Origin: Anodontia alba
Lineage: Eukaryota > Mollusca > Bivalvia > Lucinida > Lucinidae
Assembly: GCA_964016985.1 (NCBI GenBank)
Contig: OZ024823.1
Span: forward strand, 30,421,216-30,485,215
Length of the DNA stretch: 64,000 bases
Reading direction: 5' to 3'
Both the position numbers and the translations under genes were made by a program. This document shows, one piece after another, positions 21,864 through 32,663 of this stretch. Numbering within the stretch: position 1 is the stretch's first letter; each line of letters opens with the position of its first letter. Below the pieces are notes generated by a model that was not told the origin of the DNA, ran no database searches, and saw only the letters and a list, made by a program, of their open reading frames with translations.

Positions 21864-22180
21864 AGAATGTACATCAGAGCCTCATTATAATGCATTCATA
21901 TAACACAGTTTTGGAGCCATGTCTACCATATACACCAGAAACTCTTTATAACACTGTTGCTGGGATCCAAAGCAAACACCATGTTAGCTAAACAGTTGTG
22001 TTATATTCTAACAAAAATGTATAGATTATATAGAAAAATGACCATAAATGGTCATTTTTCCATATATCTATACATTTTTGCTTGGATACAACATTATTGG
22101 GGTCCATCTTTAAATCCTGTTATAACCAAAATCAAGCAATAATGAACCGTGTTATGAAGAGGTTTCTATGGACTATTGTC
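21864..22180. mobile_element. Pogo-like MITE, 'CCTCTATAACACAGTT' family
   Basis: GAGCCTCATTATAATGCATT and an end ACCGTGTTATGAAGAGGTTT. The centre has AATGACCATAAATGGTCATT with arms of AATGTATAGATTATATAGAA type. A better-bounded copy lies at 43798-44013. Confidence 0.7.
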
Positions 22181-22332
22181 CCTACATGATACAGTGTATG
22201 GCTTATTTTTGTAACAGAGCATAAGAAAATAAGTATAAATTGTAATTGCAGTTTAAATGTTGGTCTCTGATGACTACATGTCATAAAAGGTATTTTCCAC
22301 ACTGATATATTTTTCTTCATATTTACTGACAG

Positions 22333-22368
22333 ATTGCTGCCAATGAAAAGAAAGCGCATGAGAACTGG
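22333..22368 (+). CDS. MIA3: MIA3 exon k, 36-nt exon with EKKAHENW
   Basis: Residues 272-283, IAANEKKAHENW. This is the most diagnostic motif of the TANGO1/cTAGE5 family in the window. The acceptor is ACTGACAG and the donor TGG|GTAAGT. Phase 0 to 0, so it could be skipped without a frame change. Confidence 0.95.
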
Positions 22369-22402
22369 GTAAGTTATATTGATTTCAGAACAAGGAAGAC
22401 AT

Positions 22403-22820
22403 GTTCCTCTGCTGATTCAAGAAGGACAGTTGTCATTTTCTGGCAAAAGTATGTGTTTAAATACTGGTTAACCTCTTAAAGGACTTAGCCTTCCCAGAAA
22501 AAGTGTGATCAGGGCCCAGTTGTTCAAAGCTAACGACGTTGTTAGTTAACGATTCGTTAAAATTTTCATTGAGTGATACGCAAATATGCTGAAATTTTTT
22601 GCTGAAAAAATGTGAGTAGCTTTTGCAGTGCAAAAGCTACTCACATTTTTTCAGCAAAAAATATCAGAATATTGTGTATATTGAATCCCCTAAAACAGTT
22701 AACGAAATGACCCTTAACGAGCTCGTTAAGCTAACGACGCTTTGAACAACTGGGCCCAGGTGAACAAACTGACTCGACATGATGTTAATAGTGTGGCTGG
22801 CCATTAAACTCCTACCCAAC
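22403..22820 (+). mobile_element. SINE fragment interrupted by a fold-back MITE
   Basis: The SINE body TGATTCAAGAAGGACAGTTG runs to AAAAAGTGTGATCA at 22511, breaks for the fold-back element, then resumes with GGTGAACAAACTGACTCGAC. The SINE is therefore older than the fold-back insertion. Confidence 0.85.
22512..22757. mobile_element. Fold-back MITE, GGGCCCAGTTGTTC family, copy 4
   Basis: Nearly identical to the copy at 9013, including ACTCACATTTTTTCAGCAAA. It lies inside the 3' part of a SINE. Confidence 0.93.
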
Positions 22821-22882
22821 CCAAGAAAGGCATGGTATGATTCAGTACAAAGCCTGCATTTGATAGCAGATACTTAAATTTG

Positions 22883-23117
22883 AGCCAGCGCACAACAAAA
22901 CCTACAATAAGAAGTGCGACAGGGAAGACTCAGATCAGCCTGGGCATCTGCACTCAGTCTGATCTGAGTCTTTGCTGTTCTTGTTTGTCTTAACAGCCTG
23001 CAGACTTTTCAAAAAGGGATAAACAAGAACCCTTGCGATACTGGGGGGAATGTATAGGCTGATCTGAGTCTTTGCTGGTCACACAGGTCTTATTGTAGGT
23101 TTTGTGGTGCGCTGGCT
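22883..23117. mobile_element. MITE with AGCCAGCGCACAACAAAACC ends
   Basis: AGCCAGCGCACAACAAAACC and GGTTTTGTGGTGCGCTGGCT are inverted repeats (about 29 bp including CTACAATAAG). The inside holds AAGACTCAGATCAGCCTGGG / CAGTCTGATCTGAGTCTTTG, a relative of the GATCAG hairpin module. Confidence 0.85.
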
Positions 23118-23182
23118 TGTTTAATATTTTTCCTATATTGTTTATTATTTATTTACTCCAAGTCTTCATACATCTTAACTCC

Positions 23183-23545
23183 ATAGTCTAACTTCAATGG
23201 CTCAAACATCCATGGGATCATGGCAATTAGTAGGAAATATGGGTAGTTCAAGCCACTGAGGGTTAATCATGGCTCCAGGTCAGGAAGCAAATAACGATAA
23301 TTTAGGGAAATCTTTCCAATTTTCTACACAATAATTGTATGTTGTTTACTCATTAGAATCACCTTGATGAGTGATGAGGTGATTCTAATGAGTACACAAC
23401 ATACAACTTCATAATAAAATAAGAAATTTTTCTAAATATTTGTTTTCTTGAGCTATTGGAAGAATTTCTTAGGGACTCAAAAGCGAATTCAGGTCAGTCA
23501 TGGTAAATGAGCCATCAGTGTTAGAGCTATTGACCTTCGACTGTA
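23183..23545. mobile_element. Pogo-like MITE, 'CAATGGCTCGAAC' family, copy 2
   Basis: TAACTTCAATGGCTCAAACA start, TACTCATTAGAATCACCTTG / GAGGTGATTCTAATGAGTAC centre, and TATTGACCTTCGACTGTA end. Confidence 0.75.
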
Positions 23546-23752
23546 CTTCATGCTCTTGTTCAATTACTTTTTGTTTTCATATGTGCCTAAAAACTCATTT
23601 TACAGTATATTGAACAAAACTTTAAAGCAGCATTTTATTTCTTTCTCCCAGTAAAGACACTGCTATTTTGAAATGACAAACTATTTGCATCTCTACCTCT
23701 TTAGAGTTATATATAATAAAAAAGAAAATTCAAATTTTTGTTGTGAATATGA

Positions 23753-23840
23753 TTTTTATTTCATCTTCCCCACTCATGAAATAAACATTTTATGGCTTAT
23801 TTCATCTTCCCCTCTCATAAAATATACATTTTTTCACTTC
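23753..23840 (+). repeat. Two-copy tandem repeat, TTTCATCTTCCCC
   Basis: TTATTTCATCTTCCCCACTC and TTATTTCATCTTCCCCTCTC about 48 bp apart, each followed by ATGAAATAAACATTTT or a variant. Confidence 0.65.
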
Positions 23841-23993
23841 ACCTGATGAAATAAAAGTCATCTGCACGACAAACATAGTCCTCTATGTTACTGCTATCAA
23901 ATTGTTATGTGCAGTAAGATAAAACTTATTCCATCTTAAATGGGGTAATATTGCACAATGTTTGCTGATGAAACTTGTTTTGTATATTTACAG

Positions 23994-24061
23994 TTGGCCA
24001 CAAGAGCAGCAGAGAGAGAACTGAAAGAATCCAAACATGAATGTGCAATGCTGAGACAAAA
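23994..24061 (+). CDS. MIA3: MIA3 exon l, end of coiled coil
   Basis: Residues 284-305 plus two bases of Lys306 (LATRAAERELKESKHECAML, then RQK). It continues the family motif after EKKAHENW with a RAAER match. The acceptor is ATTTACAG and the donor AAA|GTAGGT. Phase 0 in, phase 2 out. Confidence 0.93.
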
Positions 24062-24204
24062 GTAGGTAGCTCGTAATTAACCATATTTATCGTAAAAGTT
24101 TGAACAGTCATGCCTGGGAATGCTGAGCAGAGTCCGGTCAAGAAGCTCAGGAGTAGTTTCAGCCAGCACTTACTTAACACATCACCAAGTCTCTAAACAG
24201 GCTT

Positions 24205-24351
24205 GGCCCCCAGGTTATAAAACTTTTTTCATGCTCAGCTATGTTTAGCAAAAAAACAATTTGCAATTGTTTGTAATTTGAGATTTATTAGCAGGATGAA
24301 TTTCATGTTCAGCTGAGTTGAGCATGAAAAAAGTTTTATAACCTCAGGGCC
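24205..24351. mobile_element. Palindromic MITE, 'GAGGTTATAAAACTTTTTTC' family
   Basis: GGTTATAAAACTTTTTTCAT and ATGAAAAAAGTTTTATAACC pair; inner arms CAATTTGCAATTG and TTTGAGATTTATTAGCA. Copies at 36471-36711 and 41321-41564. Confidence 0.8.
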
Positions 24352-24662
24352 TGTTTGGCTTTCAAAATAAGTACTCTGAGGTGCTGTGATGTCCGAATAT
24401 TTAGTTTAATTATGGTAGTTCTGTATGTGCTCCGTCAAGTTCAAATAGGACTTTATCACATATTTAATCAGCATTAACCAAGATATATATGAAATTGTGC
24501 ACAGGATGTCTGAATAGGGGGTCAGTGTGGATTTTAATCGGGGATATGCACTGGTCTTGGCTCTTGTGAATTTGATACAACTACATGTTGTTTTGTTTTG
24601 TCAAGCTTTGTTCTGTAAATAGTTTTCTGATTTAAATACTTTTAGATTTGAAAGTATGCAGT

Positions 24663-24963
24663 ATGTCCAATGTGGTCGACCTTGGTCGCTTGGATTTGTG
24701 TCTGATTGGTGATCAGGTCACAGGTTCAATCCCCGCATGGCTGGTAGCATTCTTTCGTGGAAATTGATCATGAAATATATCCTCCTTTCCCCTGATTCAA
24801 GAAGGGCAGTTGTCAGTTTCTGGCAAAAGAATGTGCATAAGTACTGGTTAATGGCTTAGAGGACTAAGCCTGCCCAGTGAAAGTGTGGTTAGGTAAACTG
24901 ACTGGCTGGACATGACCCTAATGGGTTGACTGGGCAGTAAAACTTCAACTCAAATGTCCAATG
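24663..24963 (+). mobile_element. SINE with 10-bp target duplication
   Basis: ATGTCCAATG at 24663-24672 and 24954-24963 flanks a SINE of the GCCGGCCTCGG family. The head is diverged (GGTCGACCTTGGTCGCTTGG) but the B box GGTTCAATCCCC is intact. Confidence 0.9.
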
Positions 24964-25109
24964 AGCCAAATACAAAATTAACACTTTATGTAAGGTACAA
25001 TGTATGTTGTAATATGTGTAAGATTGTAGTTTGCAGAAGTCACAGACTTAGATTGCATGTTGCTGCAATTTCACTGTGTGTGACCAGCTTATATTTTTGA
25101 TTGTTTCAG

Positions 25110-25192
25110 GTTGACAGACTTAGAGAGGAAGTTATTACAGGGTCCGACAGGATTAATCCGACCTATCACAACAAGAGGAGTTCCTCCACCTG
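25110..25192 (+). CDS. MIA3: MIA3 exon m, coiled coil to Pro-rich transition
   Basis: Completes Lys306 and adds residues 307-333 (LTDLERKLLQGPTGLIRPIT then TRGVPPP). The heptads stop at LLQ and the Pro-rich tail begins. The acceptor is TTGTTTCAG and the donor CTG|GTAAAT. Phase 2 in, phase 1 out. Confidence 0.92.
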
Positions 25193-25204
25193 GTAAATTT
25201 TAGC

Positions 25205-25413
25205 CTTTGTCCTACTGAATAAATTAAGAGGCAACGCCCACTTCTTATTTTCAGCCAGTCAGATTACTTGTTCCAGGTTTTTGATACAAAGTCACATACT
25301 GAATGGCAAACAGTGCAGATCCAGATCAGTTGGCTTATTCAGAAGCCAGCTGATCTGGATCTACACAGTTTGCAAAGGCAGGGTATATCAGGGTTCAGCA
25401 GGACCAGGGTTAA
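25205..25413. mobile_element. Hairpin MITE, GATCAGTTGGCTT-tip type
   Basis: CTGAATAAATTAAGAGGCAA and AGCAGGACCAGGGTTAA form the outer ends. The centre is CAAACAGTGCAGATCCAGAT / ATCTGGATCTACACAGTTTG with a TTGGCTT tip. Inverted relative to 30083-30293 and 33216-33455. It starts 13 bp after MIA3 exon m. Confidence 0.75.
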
Positions 25414-25839
25414 CAGTTTCAAAATTGTTGCAAATAATATTCTAAAAAAATATATATATATTTTCTGTCTCCAGAGAAATAAGGTTTGGCATTTCATACG
25501 AATCATAAAATGTCAAACATTATTTTCTTTAAAAAATAACAGCATGTCATCTGCTGTTTTTTTAACTGGCATTTTAAGAGTTGTTACTCAAGATAAACAA
25601 TACATGTATACGTACATGTTGATTTAGAATTTGTTTTGATGGGATGAAATATTCCCTAGACAAAGTGTTTTGTAACAAAATAGTCAGTCATAGTTTCTAA
25701 GTATTGAACAACCAGGTAAGCTTTGGTTGTGTTATCTAAAGGTTTTACATGGAAAGTAATCATGTTATCCAGCAAAAAGTGATGGTCAAAATGGATTTTT
25801 TGACAGTTTTGAGATTTTTATGGCCGTTTCAACAGGTTT

Positions 25840-25957
25840 GCTTGGCAGATGATACATTCACATGAAATGACCAGAATTGTTTTCTATGAAAAATAATAAT
25901 AGTAAAAAAATAAATATGTTGCCAGCTGCAGTTGTGACTGGTGCCTTAAGGGTTAAT
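25840..25957. mobile_element. Right part of an 'AACCCTTAAAGTGCC' MITE
   Basis: TTGGCAGATGATACATTCAC, TTTTCTATGAAAAATAATAA, then GTTGTGACTGGTGCCTTAAG ending GGGTTAA. It ends 28 bp before MIA3 exon n. Confidence 0.65.
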
Positions 25958-25984
25958 TTGAATATGTTGTATTGTGTTTTTCAG

Positions 25985-26090
25985 GTGTAATAAATGGCCC
26001 TATGCCACCCCCACCTCCAGGGATGGATCGACCACCAGAGAGACCAGGATCAAGAGGGTCAGTCCAAGGACGTATAACTCCAAGGCATAG
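25985..26090 (+). CDS. MIA3: MIA3 exon n, Pro-rich tail
   Basis: Completes Gly334 and adds residues 335-368 plus two bases of Arg369. It carries a five-proline run followed by GMDRPPERPGSRGS. The acceptor is TTTTTCAG and the donor TAG|GTGCTT, a weaker donor than the others. It is followed by a 9.1-kb intron. Confidence 0.88.
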
Positions 26091-26275
26091 GTGCTTGCTA
26101 GTTATTAACTTACTAACCAGACTAACTTGTAACTTTTAGGCCACACCATTTTGAAAGGATTTTTTAAGCATACGTGTATGCTGACAGTAGATCCAATATT
26201 AGATAAATACTATTAAATTTTACATTCTAAATTTAATAATAAAAAAAAAATCTGTAATGTTGAAATTTGCAGAAT

Positions 26276-26452
26276 CTCCCTATAATATGATAAAATTATT
26301 GACTATTGAGGTATTGGATATGATGTGATAGCCACCAGAGAGTACCAGTATTGACCGAGGCGATAGCAAAGGTCAATATTGGTATTCATTGGTGGATATC
26401 AATGTCATATCCAATACCTCAGTAGTCTACAATTGTTTTATTATATAGTTTG
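26276..26452. mobile_element. MITE with TACTGAGGTATTGGATATGA arms
   Basis: AATTATTGACTATTGAGGTA ... TACCAGTATTGACC and GGTCAATATTGGTATTC ... TACCTCAGTAGTCTACAATT are inverted copies over about 80 bp, with a GAGGCGATAGCAAA loop. Confidence 0.8.
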
Positions 26453-27150
26453 TCTTTTCTCTTGATAACTTTGAATTTAACAGTCAACACCAGACGCCAT
26501 TAATATAAAAAACGAGCGTAGATGTCGGCGTCATTACTGGCGACGTCACTAAAAGTTGATGTCTAATTTTAGAAACTAATATACATTGGAAGGTGCCCGC
26601 AAGCCAGCGTATATCACGATTTATGGACTGAGCAGAAGGCGGCTCTGAGCCAATGAAAATCAATCTATTTATAACTTATATAATAACTTAAATTATGCAT
26701 TCTGTATTCATGCTCTTGTATTTAAGAGAAATTACATTTTTACTAATTTTTTAAATAGTAAATATAACTAGTTTGGATGACCTTATGGCTTTTATGGACA
26801 TCTGGCTGTAGTTGTTAAGGAAATAATTGGTTCCTTTTACATGTGGAATTCATGTAGGGAATAATAAAATAAAAAAAGACAATTTAAACTGATATAAAGA
26901 AAACGCACTGCACAGGGTATAATTAAATTATTTAATGAGAATTTCAGCATCAGTTACTGGGTAAATATTCCACTTATTAGCACACATTATATGTGTATAT
27001 CTGTAAATGCTAACATATTTTAAGAGGTTTCTTTGGTTCTCCTACTTAAAAGAGTGAAGCATGCAAAATAACTAATTGTTGCATGTATGAAATGTTTACC
27101 TTTGAAGTGCCTGTTACAACAGCAGCTGTTGACATTCTGTTGTTTGCTTT
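26453..27150. other. Intron sequence, nothing recognised
   Basis: AT-rich, apart from a GC-richer patch at 26510-26650. No open frame, hairpin or known repeat is supported. Confidence 0.5.
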
Positions 27151-27159
27151 AATTAGTGG

Positions 27160-27300
27160 TAGTATTTTTCTGAGAAAATAAGACTTGACATATAATGTAA
27201 GGCAGACTTTTCACATAGGTGTCAAGCCTTACTCTTTTGAGGGGAAAATATATTTTAGAATGTCATAATCTACAATTTTTAATGGCACTCTGAGGTTAAA
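27160..27300. mobile_element. Degenerate 'AACCCTTAAAGTGCC' MITE
   Basis: TTTTCTGAGAAAATAAGACT / AGGGGAAAATATATTTTAGA arms and an end of TTTTTAATGGCACTCTGAGG. Strongly decayed. Confidence 0.45.
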
Positions 27301-27324
27301 TTGATTTGTTTAGTTTTATATCGA

Positions 27325-27882
27325 TACAGTTGACTCTCATTATCTCGAAGTCCAAGGGACTCTCTGAAATACTTCAAGATATCTGTACCTGGACATACAA
27401 GATTTGCAGAATGAGGAAAAAATAAATCAAACAACCATATTTCACAAATGAATATGTAATTTGACCCCTGAATTTAGAGATATATTGGAAAAGATGAGAA
27501 ATTGCTCCTTATTTTGTTACCTGTTGTCAGATTTTCATGTTTAAACAGGAACCAGGGTCCAGTTGTTCAAAACTAACGATGTCGTTAGTTAACAATTCGT
27601 TAAAATTTTAATCAAGTGATACGCAAATATGCTGAAATTTTTTGCTGAAAAAATGTGAGTAGCTTTTGCAGTGCAAAAGCTACTCACATTTTTTCAGCAA
27701 AAAATATCAGAATATTGTGTATTGAATCCACTAAAACAGTTAACGAAATGACCCTTAACGAGCTCGTTAAGCTAACGACGCTTTGAACAACTGGGCCCAG
27801 ATTTTCACTATGAGTGGTTATATGAGATAAGCGGTAATTTAGATACAGGTAAGCAAGGTTGCGATAATGAGAGTTGACTGTA
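27325..27882. mobile_element. Pogo-like MITE with TA duplication, split by a fold-back MITE
   Basis: TA then CAGTTGACTCTCATTATC at the left, and GATAATGAGAGTTGACTG then TA at the right; two mismatches in 18 bp. The inside shows TCTCGAAGTCCAAGGGACTC. A fold-back element (27555-27798) lies in the middle. A short relative lies at 52341-52450. Confidence 0.85.
27555..27798. mobile_element. Fold-back MITE, GGGCCCAGTTGTTC family, copy 5
   Basis: GGGTCCAGTTGTTCAAAACT left end (one mismatch to the family) and TTTGAACAACTGGGCCC right end. Same hairpin centre. Nested in a pogo-like element. Confidence 0.92.
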
Positions 27883-28004
27883 CATCCATACAATAAGCTG
27901 ATTTATGCAAAAAAAGTTCTGAAGTTGAAGATTTTGAATAACAGTGGCTAGGTCTGTCTATTATACATTGAAGTTTGCTTTATTATAGAACACTGTTTAT
28001 GGTG

Positions 28005-28230
28005 AATGGATACACCTCAAAGAAATAGCGCTCTAAAGTGAAATATTGCCTCCATTTTCAGAGATAGAGAGCACTCCAAGTTGAAAAATTGTCTCCCTTT
28101 TCAGAGAGAGAGCACTCTTATAAATTTGAAAGTATTGTTGGCCTTTTCAATGGGAGAGCAGTCCAGCAGAAGATAAATTGTTTCCCTCATATATGAATCC
28201 ATTCACATAATGGGTCACTCTGGGAGCAAA
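28005..28230. repeat. Degenerate repeat with AGAGAGCACTC blocks
   Basis: GATAGAGAGCACTCCAAGTT, AGAGAGAGCACTCTTATAAA and a third GGGAGAGCAGTCCAGCAGAA block about 50 bp apart, each followed by a TTGTCTCC-like end. A short diverged tandem repeat. Confidence 0.5.
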
Positions 28231-28231
28231 T

Positions 28232-28450
28232 TTAACCCATTTATGCCAAGTTGATTCATTTTCCTTAATGCTTTGGAATGCTCCATTTCCAGCCTGATTA
28301 ATATCTGTTATTACCATGTTTTATAGAAATTATTGTATTCATTGCAAACAGTATAAACCCAGATCAAATACTACCTTCTTTGGCATCTGATCTGGGTCTA
28401 CACTGTTTGTCAATATCCCTTTTATTGGACACTAGGCATAACTGTGTTAA
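28232..28450. mobile_element. Hairpin MITE with TTAACCCATTTATGCCAAG end
   Basis: Left TTAACCCATTTATGCCAAGT, right CACTAGGCATAACTGTGTTA (decayed). The centre is CAAACAGTATAAACCCAGAT / ATCTGGGTCTACACTGTTTG. The intact relative is at 49978-50200. Confidence 0.75.
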
Positions 28451-28555
28451 AAGTAACCACCTTTTAAGAATGGAGGTAAAAACTTTCCTGTGAGAGTGAT
28501 GTCCCTTAGAGGTGTATGAATAGCATTAGATTTGTGACACTGTAACAAATTCACC

Positions 28556-28731
28556 TTAAAGGGAATGGATACACTTTCAAGGGAGACAACTTTTTCAAAA
28601 CTAATTTGCCTCCCATTTGAAAAAAGGTCCACTCTAAAAGAAAAGAATTTGCTCCCAGGGGTGTTTGGCATGCAGGCATTCAAACAGGAATTCAAAATAC
28701 GAAGGCTGTCTCTATTTAAAGAAAAAGACCA
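28556..28731. mobile_element. Left part of an 'AAGAATTTGCTCC' MITE
   Basis: AAAGGGAATGGATACACTTT, GGTCCACTCTAAAAGAAAAG, then AATTTGCTCCCAGGGGTG; the right arm is shortened and runs into a fold-back element. Confidence 0.65.
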
Positions 28732-28979
28732 GGGCCCAGTTGTTCAAAGCTAACGACGTCGTTAGTTAACGATTCGTTAAGATTTACATCAAGTGATATG
28801 CAAATATGCTGAATTTTTTTCCTGAAAAAATGTGAGTTGAGTAGCTTTTGCAGTGCAAAAGCTACTCACATTTTTTCAGCAAAAAATATCAGAATATTGT
28901 GTATTGAATCCGCTAAAACAGTTAACAAAATGACCCTTAACGAGCTCATTAAGCTAACCACGCTTTGAACAACTGGGCC
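28732..28979. mobile_element. Fold-back MITE, GGGCCCAGTTGTTC family, copy 6
   Basis: GGGCCCAGTTGTTCAAAGCT to TTTGAACAACTGGGCC. The left inner arm has an extra TTGAG duplication near 28832 (TGTGAGTTGAGTAGC). Confidence 0.92.
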
Positions 28980-29500
28980 TTGGTGTATCAAATCCCCTTA
29001 ATTAAGGTTGCTAAATGATTTGCCAGTACTTGATATGCTGCTTCCTAAATATGGCAGATAATCTTTGTGTTGCCACAAATTTGGTTTAGGAGCACTGGGT
29101 TTGTGTGCATACCTAAAATGAAAAATTAAAAAAAAAAAAACATAAACAAAAAAAAAAGGAAAAAAAAAGAACAGAAATGTTTTAGTTGAATAATAAAGTT
29201 GTATCGAGCAATATTTTTCTACATGTCCTTTTGCCTTGGGAAACTTCTGTATGAAAGGGTAGCTGTTCCAACTTTCCACTCTCAATTCTTGAGCTTATTT
29301 GTAACTGCAGGCACATAAATTTTAATCAAGCATGTATTCATGTACAAATAGATATATGTGTATATAAAATACACCTTAGTTTAAGCTATGTAATAGCTAC
29401 TCTGCACCTGTATAATAAACAGTCAGCTAGGCCATGTTCTTACAAATACATGTATATGTGGAAGTTTTGAAATAGAATTTATGTGAATTAAAATGTATAT
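28980..29500. other. Intron sequence with A-rich tract
   Basis: Only A-rich stretches at 29125-29170 and AT-rich sequence are seen. No gene or repeat end is supported. Confidence 0.5.
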
Positions 29501-29514
29501 ACTAGCCTTCTTTA

Positions 29515-29700
29515 TAGCTCCAGGTTAGTAGGGATATCTGATAAATATTGTTCTTATTTTTCCATGAAAATGAATGTTGTGGGTACTCATTAGAAGTGTC
29601 TCGGTGAGGCACTTCTAATGAGTACCTGCAACATACATTTTCATGGAGAAATAAGACAAAAATATCAATACTTTCCTGTGCCTTCTCTGGAGCTGTGAAT
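29515..29700. mobile_element. Palindromic MITE, 'GGGTACTCATTAGAAGTGCC' family
   Basis: Good copy: TTCTTATTTTTCCATGAAAA / TTTTCATGGAGAAATAAGAC outer arms and GGTACTCATTAGAAGTGTCT / AGGCACTTCTAATGAGTACC core. Ends TAGCTCCAGG and TCTGGAGCTG extend the symmetry. Confidence 0.85.
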
Positions 29701-30082
29701 GTCACTATAAAATGTCTTTATATTGCAAAACATGTTCACTTATCTAGTACTTGTATATACTCTAGTTTAAGGATTTGCACTCAGCTTTCAGCACTCATTA
29801 AGATAAAATCCTCCTGAGACAACTTGAATGAAAAGTCAACTCATTTTTTCAGCAAAGAATACAATACTTTCTTGGAAAAATAGAAAGTCATTTCATATTT
29901 AAAATTGGCAGACTAAGGACTTAGTGTGTGTTTAGGCCAAGTTGATATTGTTATTGCATTTATTTTGCCAGAAAATCCTTGCTCAGGTATATATATAATA
30001 TATAAATCTTAACTTCTCTTATTACATGGATATTTGGTAAAATCTGACTTTTTTCCTTAGTTTCAAGATACTGTAAATCCTT

Positions 30083-30293
30083 AACCCTTCTAGTGTTGAA
30101 CACGACAGGCACTATCTTAGCAAATAGTGTAGTTCCAGATCAGTTGGCTTCTAAAGAAGCCAACTGATCTGGATCTGCACTGTTTGTCATTAAATATATA
30201 AATTTCTACCAAAAACCTGGATCAAGTAATCTGATTGGCTGGAAATTAGAAGTGGGCGTGGCATCTTAATTTATTCAGCAAGGCAAGGGTTAA
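30083..30293. mobile_element. Hairpin MITE, GATCAGTTGGCTT-tip type
   Basis: TTAACCCTTCTAGTGTTGAA and TTCAGCAAGGCAAGGGTTAA ends. The centre is CAAATAGTGTAGTTCCAGAT / ATCTGGATCTGCACTGTTTG with TTGGCTTCT / AGAAGCCAA. Confidence 0.85.
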
Positions 30294-30424
30294 AGTTTCA
30301 CTCCTGTTATTTTTTTGTGATTTTCATGCAGTGCTTCGAAGGGTGAATTAGCATGTACCCAAAATTTCCCAGTCTGATACAGAGTGCAAATTTAACATGA
30401 AATAACACTGTGTGAACATTTTGG

Positions 30425-30625
30425 ATTTACAGTATAGATCCAGAGAAGGCACTTCTTTCAACTGAAATTTTTCTTACGTCTTCACAAAAATAATAAAAAA
30501 ATAAGCTGTGGGTACTCAGCCACTCATTTCTAATGAATACTCTTAACATATGTTTTTGTGGAGGAATAAGAAGAAATGTTTACTTGATTCCTGCTCTTAT
30601 CTAGAACTATGTTTACAGTACATAT
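30425..30625. mobile_element. Degenerate 'TACTCATTAGAA' palindromic MITE
   Basis: TGTGGGTACTCAGCCACTCA and TTTCTAATGAATACTCTTAA with TTTTTCTTACGTCTTCACAA / TTTTTGTGGAGGAATAAGAA arms. Core hairpin partly lost. Confidence 0.6.
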
Positions 30626-31780
30626 TCATAATCTGTTGACTCTGATATGCCATCAAAGCTTTACTTGAATGTTATTTCTTGGAAGAATGTATTTTCATAC
30701 ATTTAAGGGCTCTGTCTCTGTAAAACTCAGCTGTAATGGTTTTCTTTTTTGCATGATTTCTATACCACAAGCCCAGATAAATTAAAAAAAAAAAAAAAGC
30801 AGCAAATAATATTTTTAGCAATTTTTAACTACTTGGCATTCACTAGCCTTCAGTTCAGAATATTATACACACCTCATTGCCAGTATGTGTTATAGGTCAT
30901 GTCCCAACAACAGCCACTTTCTATAGCAGCCTCTTTTGAGAGTCACAGATGTGGTGTTTAACTGTGTATTTTACCTGTGTACAAGAGCTCCCTTCTTACA
31001 ACAGTTGTATTTTGCCAAGGGCAACTGTTTGTTGTAGACAGATAACATTGTAAACCAGTTTGTTTGGTTTTTTTTGTTTTTTGTTTTTTGTTGTTTTTTT
31101 TTTAATATCGTAGAGACATAAAAATACATGTCTTTGTCATTTATTTTTGTCAGTGATAAGAGCAACAAAACCTAGTATACTGTCAGTAAATATTAGACAG
31201 GTGGAGGCTCAATAGATGAATTTAGTACTGGATAAATAATCTGATCCATAGGTAATATCCCCTCCAAAATATTTATTACCCCTCAGAAGGCCTCTTTAGC
31301 ACACTCTGCTAAGATCTCATAATCACCTCTTTATGACATCTTTGATCTCTCTTGCATAGTGCCTAGGAAGGGGTAATAAAATCATTAGTGAATGGTACCA
31401 CTTTTGGGCTCATTTAGCTATGTTTTTTTGGAGATATTCTGCCGATTTCCAATATTTTGCTTTATAATCATAATTTTATACAGCTTGTCCATATTTGAAA
31501 ACCCAACCTGTTAGCTGTTTCTGAAAAAGTTTATTGCTCAGTCTGCTCTGCCATTGCCTTCACTGCAGCAAAGAATGTTTTCCTCTATTTTTTATCATGC
31601 TGTGACAGCTAGCTTGCCTGGTTGGATGTCTTCCTAGCATGATTTTGACAGTCTTTATTCAGTGCTCTTCATAAGAGTTTGGTAGAATGAGTATTTTACC
31701 CCCTGCTTAAAAGCTTAATGCTTTAATGCCCATTTGCAATGCTTAAGCTTCAAAGCACCAAGCATAAGTGTAGCATACAT
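30626..31780. other. Intron sequence, nothing recognised
   Basis: AT-rich with A runs near 30785 and T runs near 31060-31100. The 31250-31280 patch TAATATCCCCTCCAAAATAT is followed by ATTACCCCTCAGAAGG, but no repeat structure was established. Confidence 0.5.
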
Positions 31781-31784
31781 AATT

Positions 31785-31930
31785 CTATTTTTTTTTAAGA
31801 GAAAATAACACTTAGCATTTCATGTGAATTGTCTGCTAAGCAGACAATTTACATGAAATGCCAAGCATTATTTTCTCTGGGAAAAAAAAATCAGAATGTA
31901 GTTAGCTGCATTTGTCAGTGGGTTAAACCC
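31785..31930. mobile_element. Core of an 'AACCCTTAAAGTGCC' palindrome
   Basis: AGAAAATAACACTTAGCATT and AATGCCAAGCATTATTTTCT pair around AATTGTCTGCTAAGCAGACA, a near-perfect stem of over 35 bp. Confidence 0.75.
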
Positions 31931-31984
31931 TTTTTGATCTAGTTTACTGCTCAGAAAAAAATCAGTGTGTGGAAAACTACTTAA

Positions 31985-32110
31985 TATTAAAAGATGTAAA
32001 ATTCACTGAAAATGTTTACCCCCCTCAATTTGATTTCGATGCTGAAATCTAATTTTTTTTTTAGTATTTTTACCCCCCTCAACATCAGTTTCAATGCTGA
32101 CTTTAAAAAC
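31985..32110 (+). repeat. Short duplicated segment with TTACCCCCCTCAA
   Basis: TTACCCCCCTCAATTTGATT and TTACCCCCCTCAACATCAGT about 60 bp apart, each followed by TCGATGCTGA or TCAATGCTGA. Confidence 0.55.
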
Positions 32111-32663
32111 CAATGCTGAAGTATCCTTTACTCCCTTTTATCTGGAGCTCTGTTATTTTTAACACACAAGTATAAACTGCCAGAACTTCCATACTCTTCA
32201 AGACCTTTCAAAATACTTTCAAAGCAGTCTAGGATTTAATGTAAGCCAAGATTTCTGATTTTTATTCAGTTTCCATTTCTCCATTCTTTATTGATTATTA
32301 TAGCTTTATAAAGCAAATCCTGTATGAATGCATGCAGTTAAACTTTTTTGACATTTATGTTCTTTGTTGGCCAATTGGTGGCCAGATTTATAGAATGCTC
32401 TTGTACAAACAACATGAAAAGGGCTTTTTATGTGGTATGTTTGTGTTTGCATAAGGTATTCGGCTATCCTATATTTCCAGCATTTTTTTTAATGTTTGAA
32501 TGATATTGTAGGTGCCAGTGAAACAGAAAGTTTTGTATGTCACATTTCATGTTTATATTACGTTTACCTGCATGGTTATTTTGAAGTAGGTCTGTAATCA
32601 GTTTGATACTTACATAGTCTTTCAAAAGGTCGAGTTTCAGTAAACAAACTTACTGCATTTAAG

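Noticed and set aside
25268..25627. 119-codon plus-strand open frame after exon m
   Set aside because: Starts in a hairpin MITE and continues into AT-rich intron; not spliced in phase.
26505..26560. CRE-like GACGTCAC motif as enhancer
   Set aside because: A single short motif in an intron; no supporting structure.
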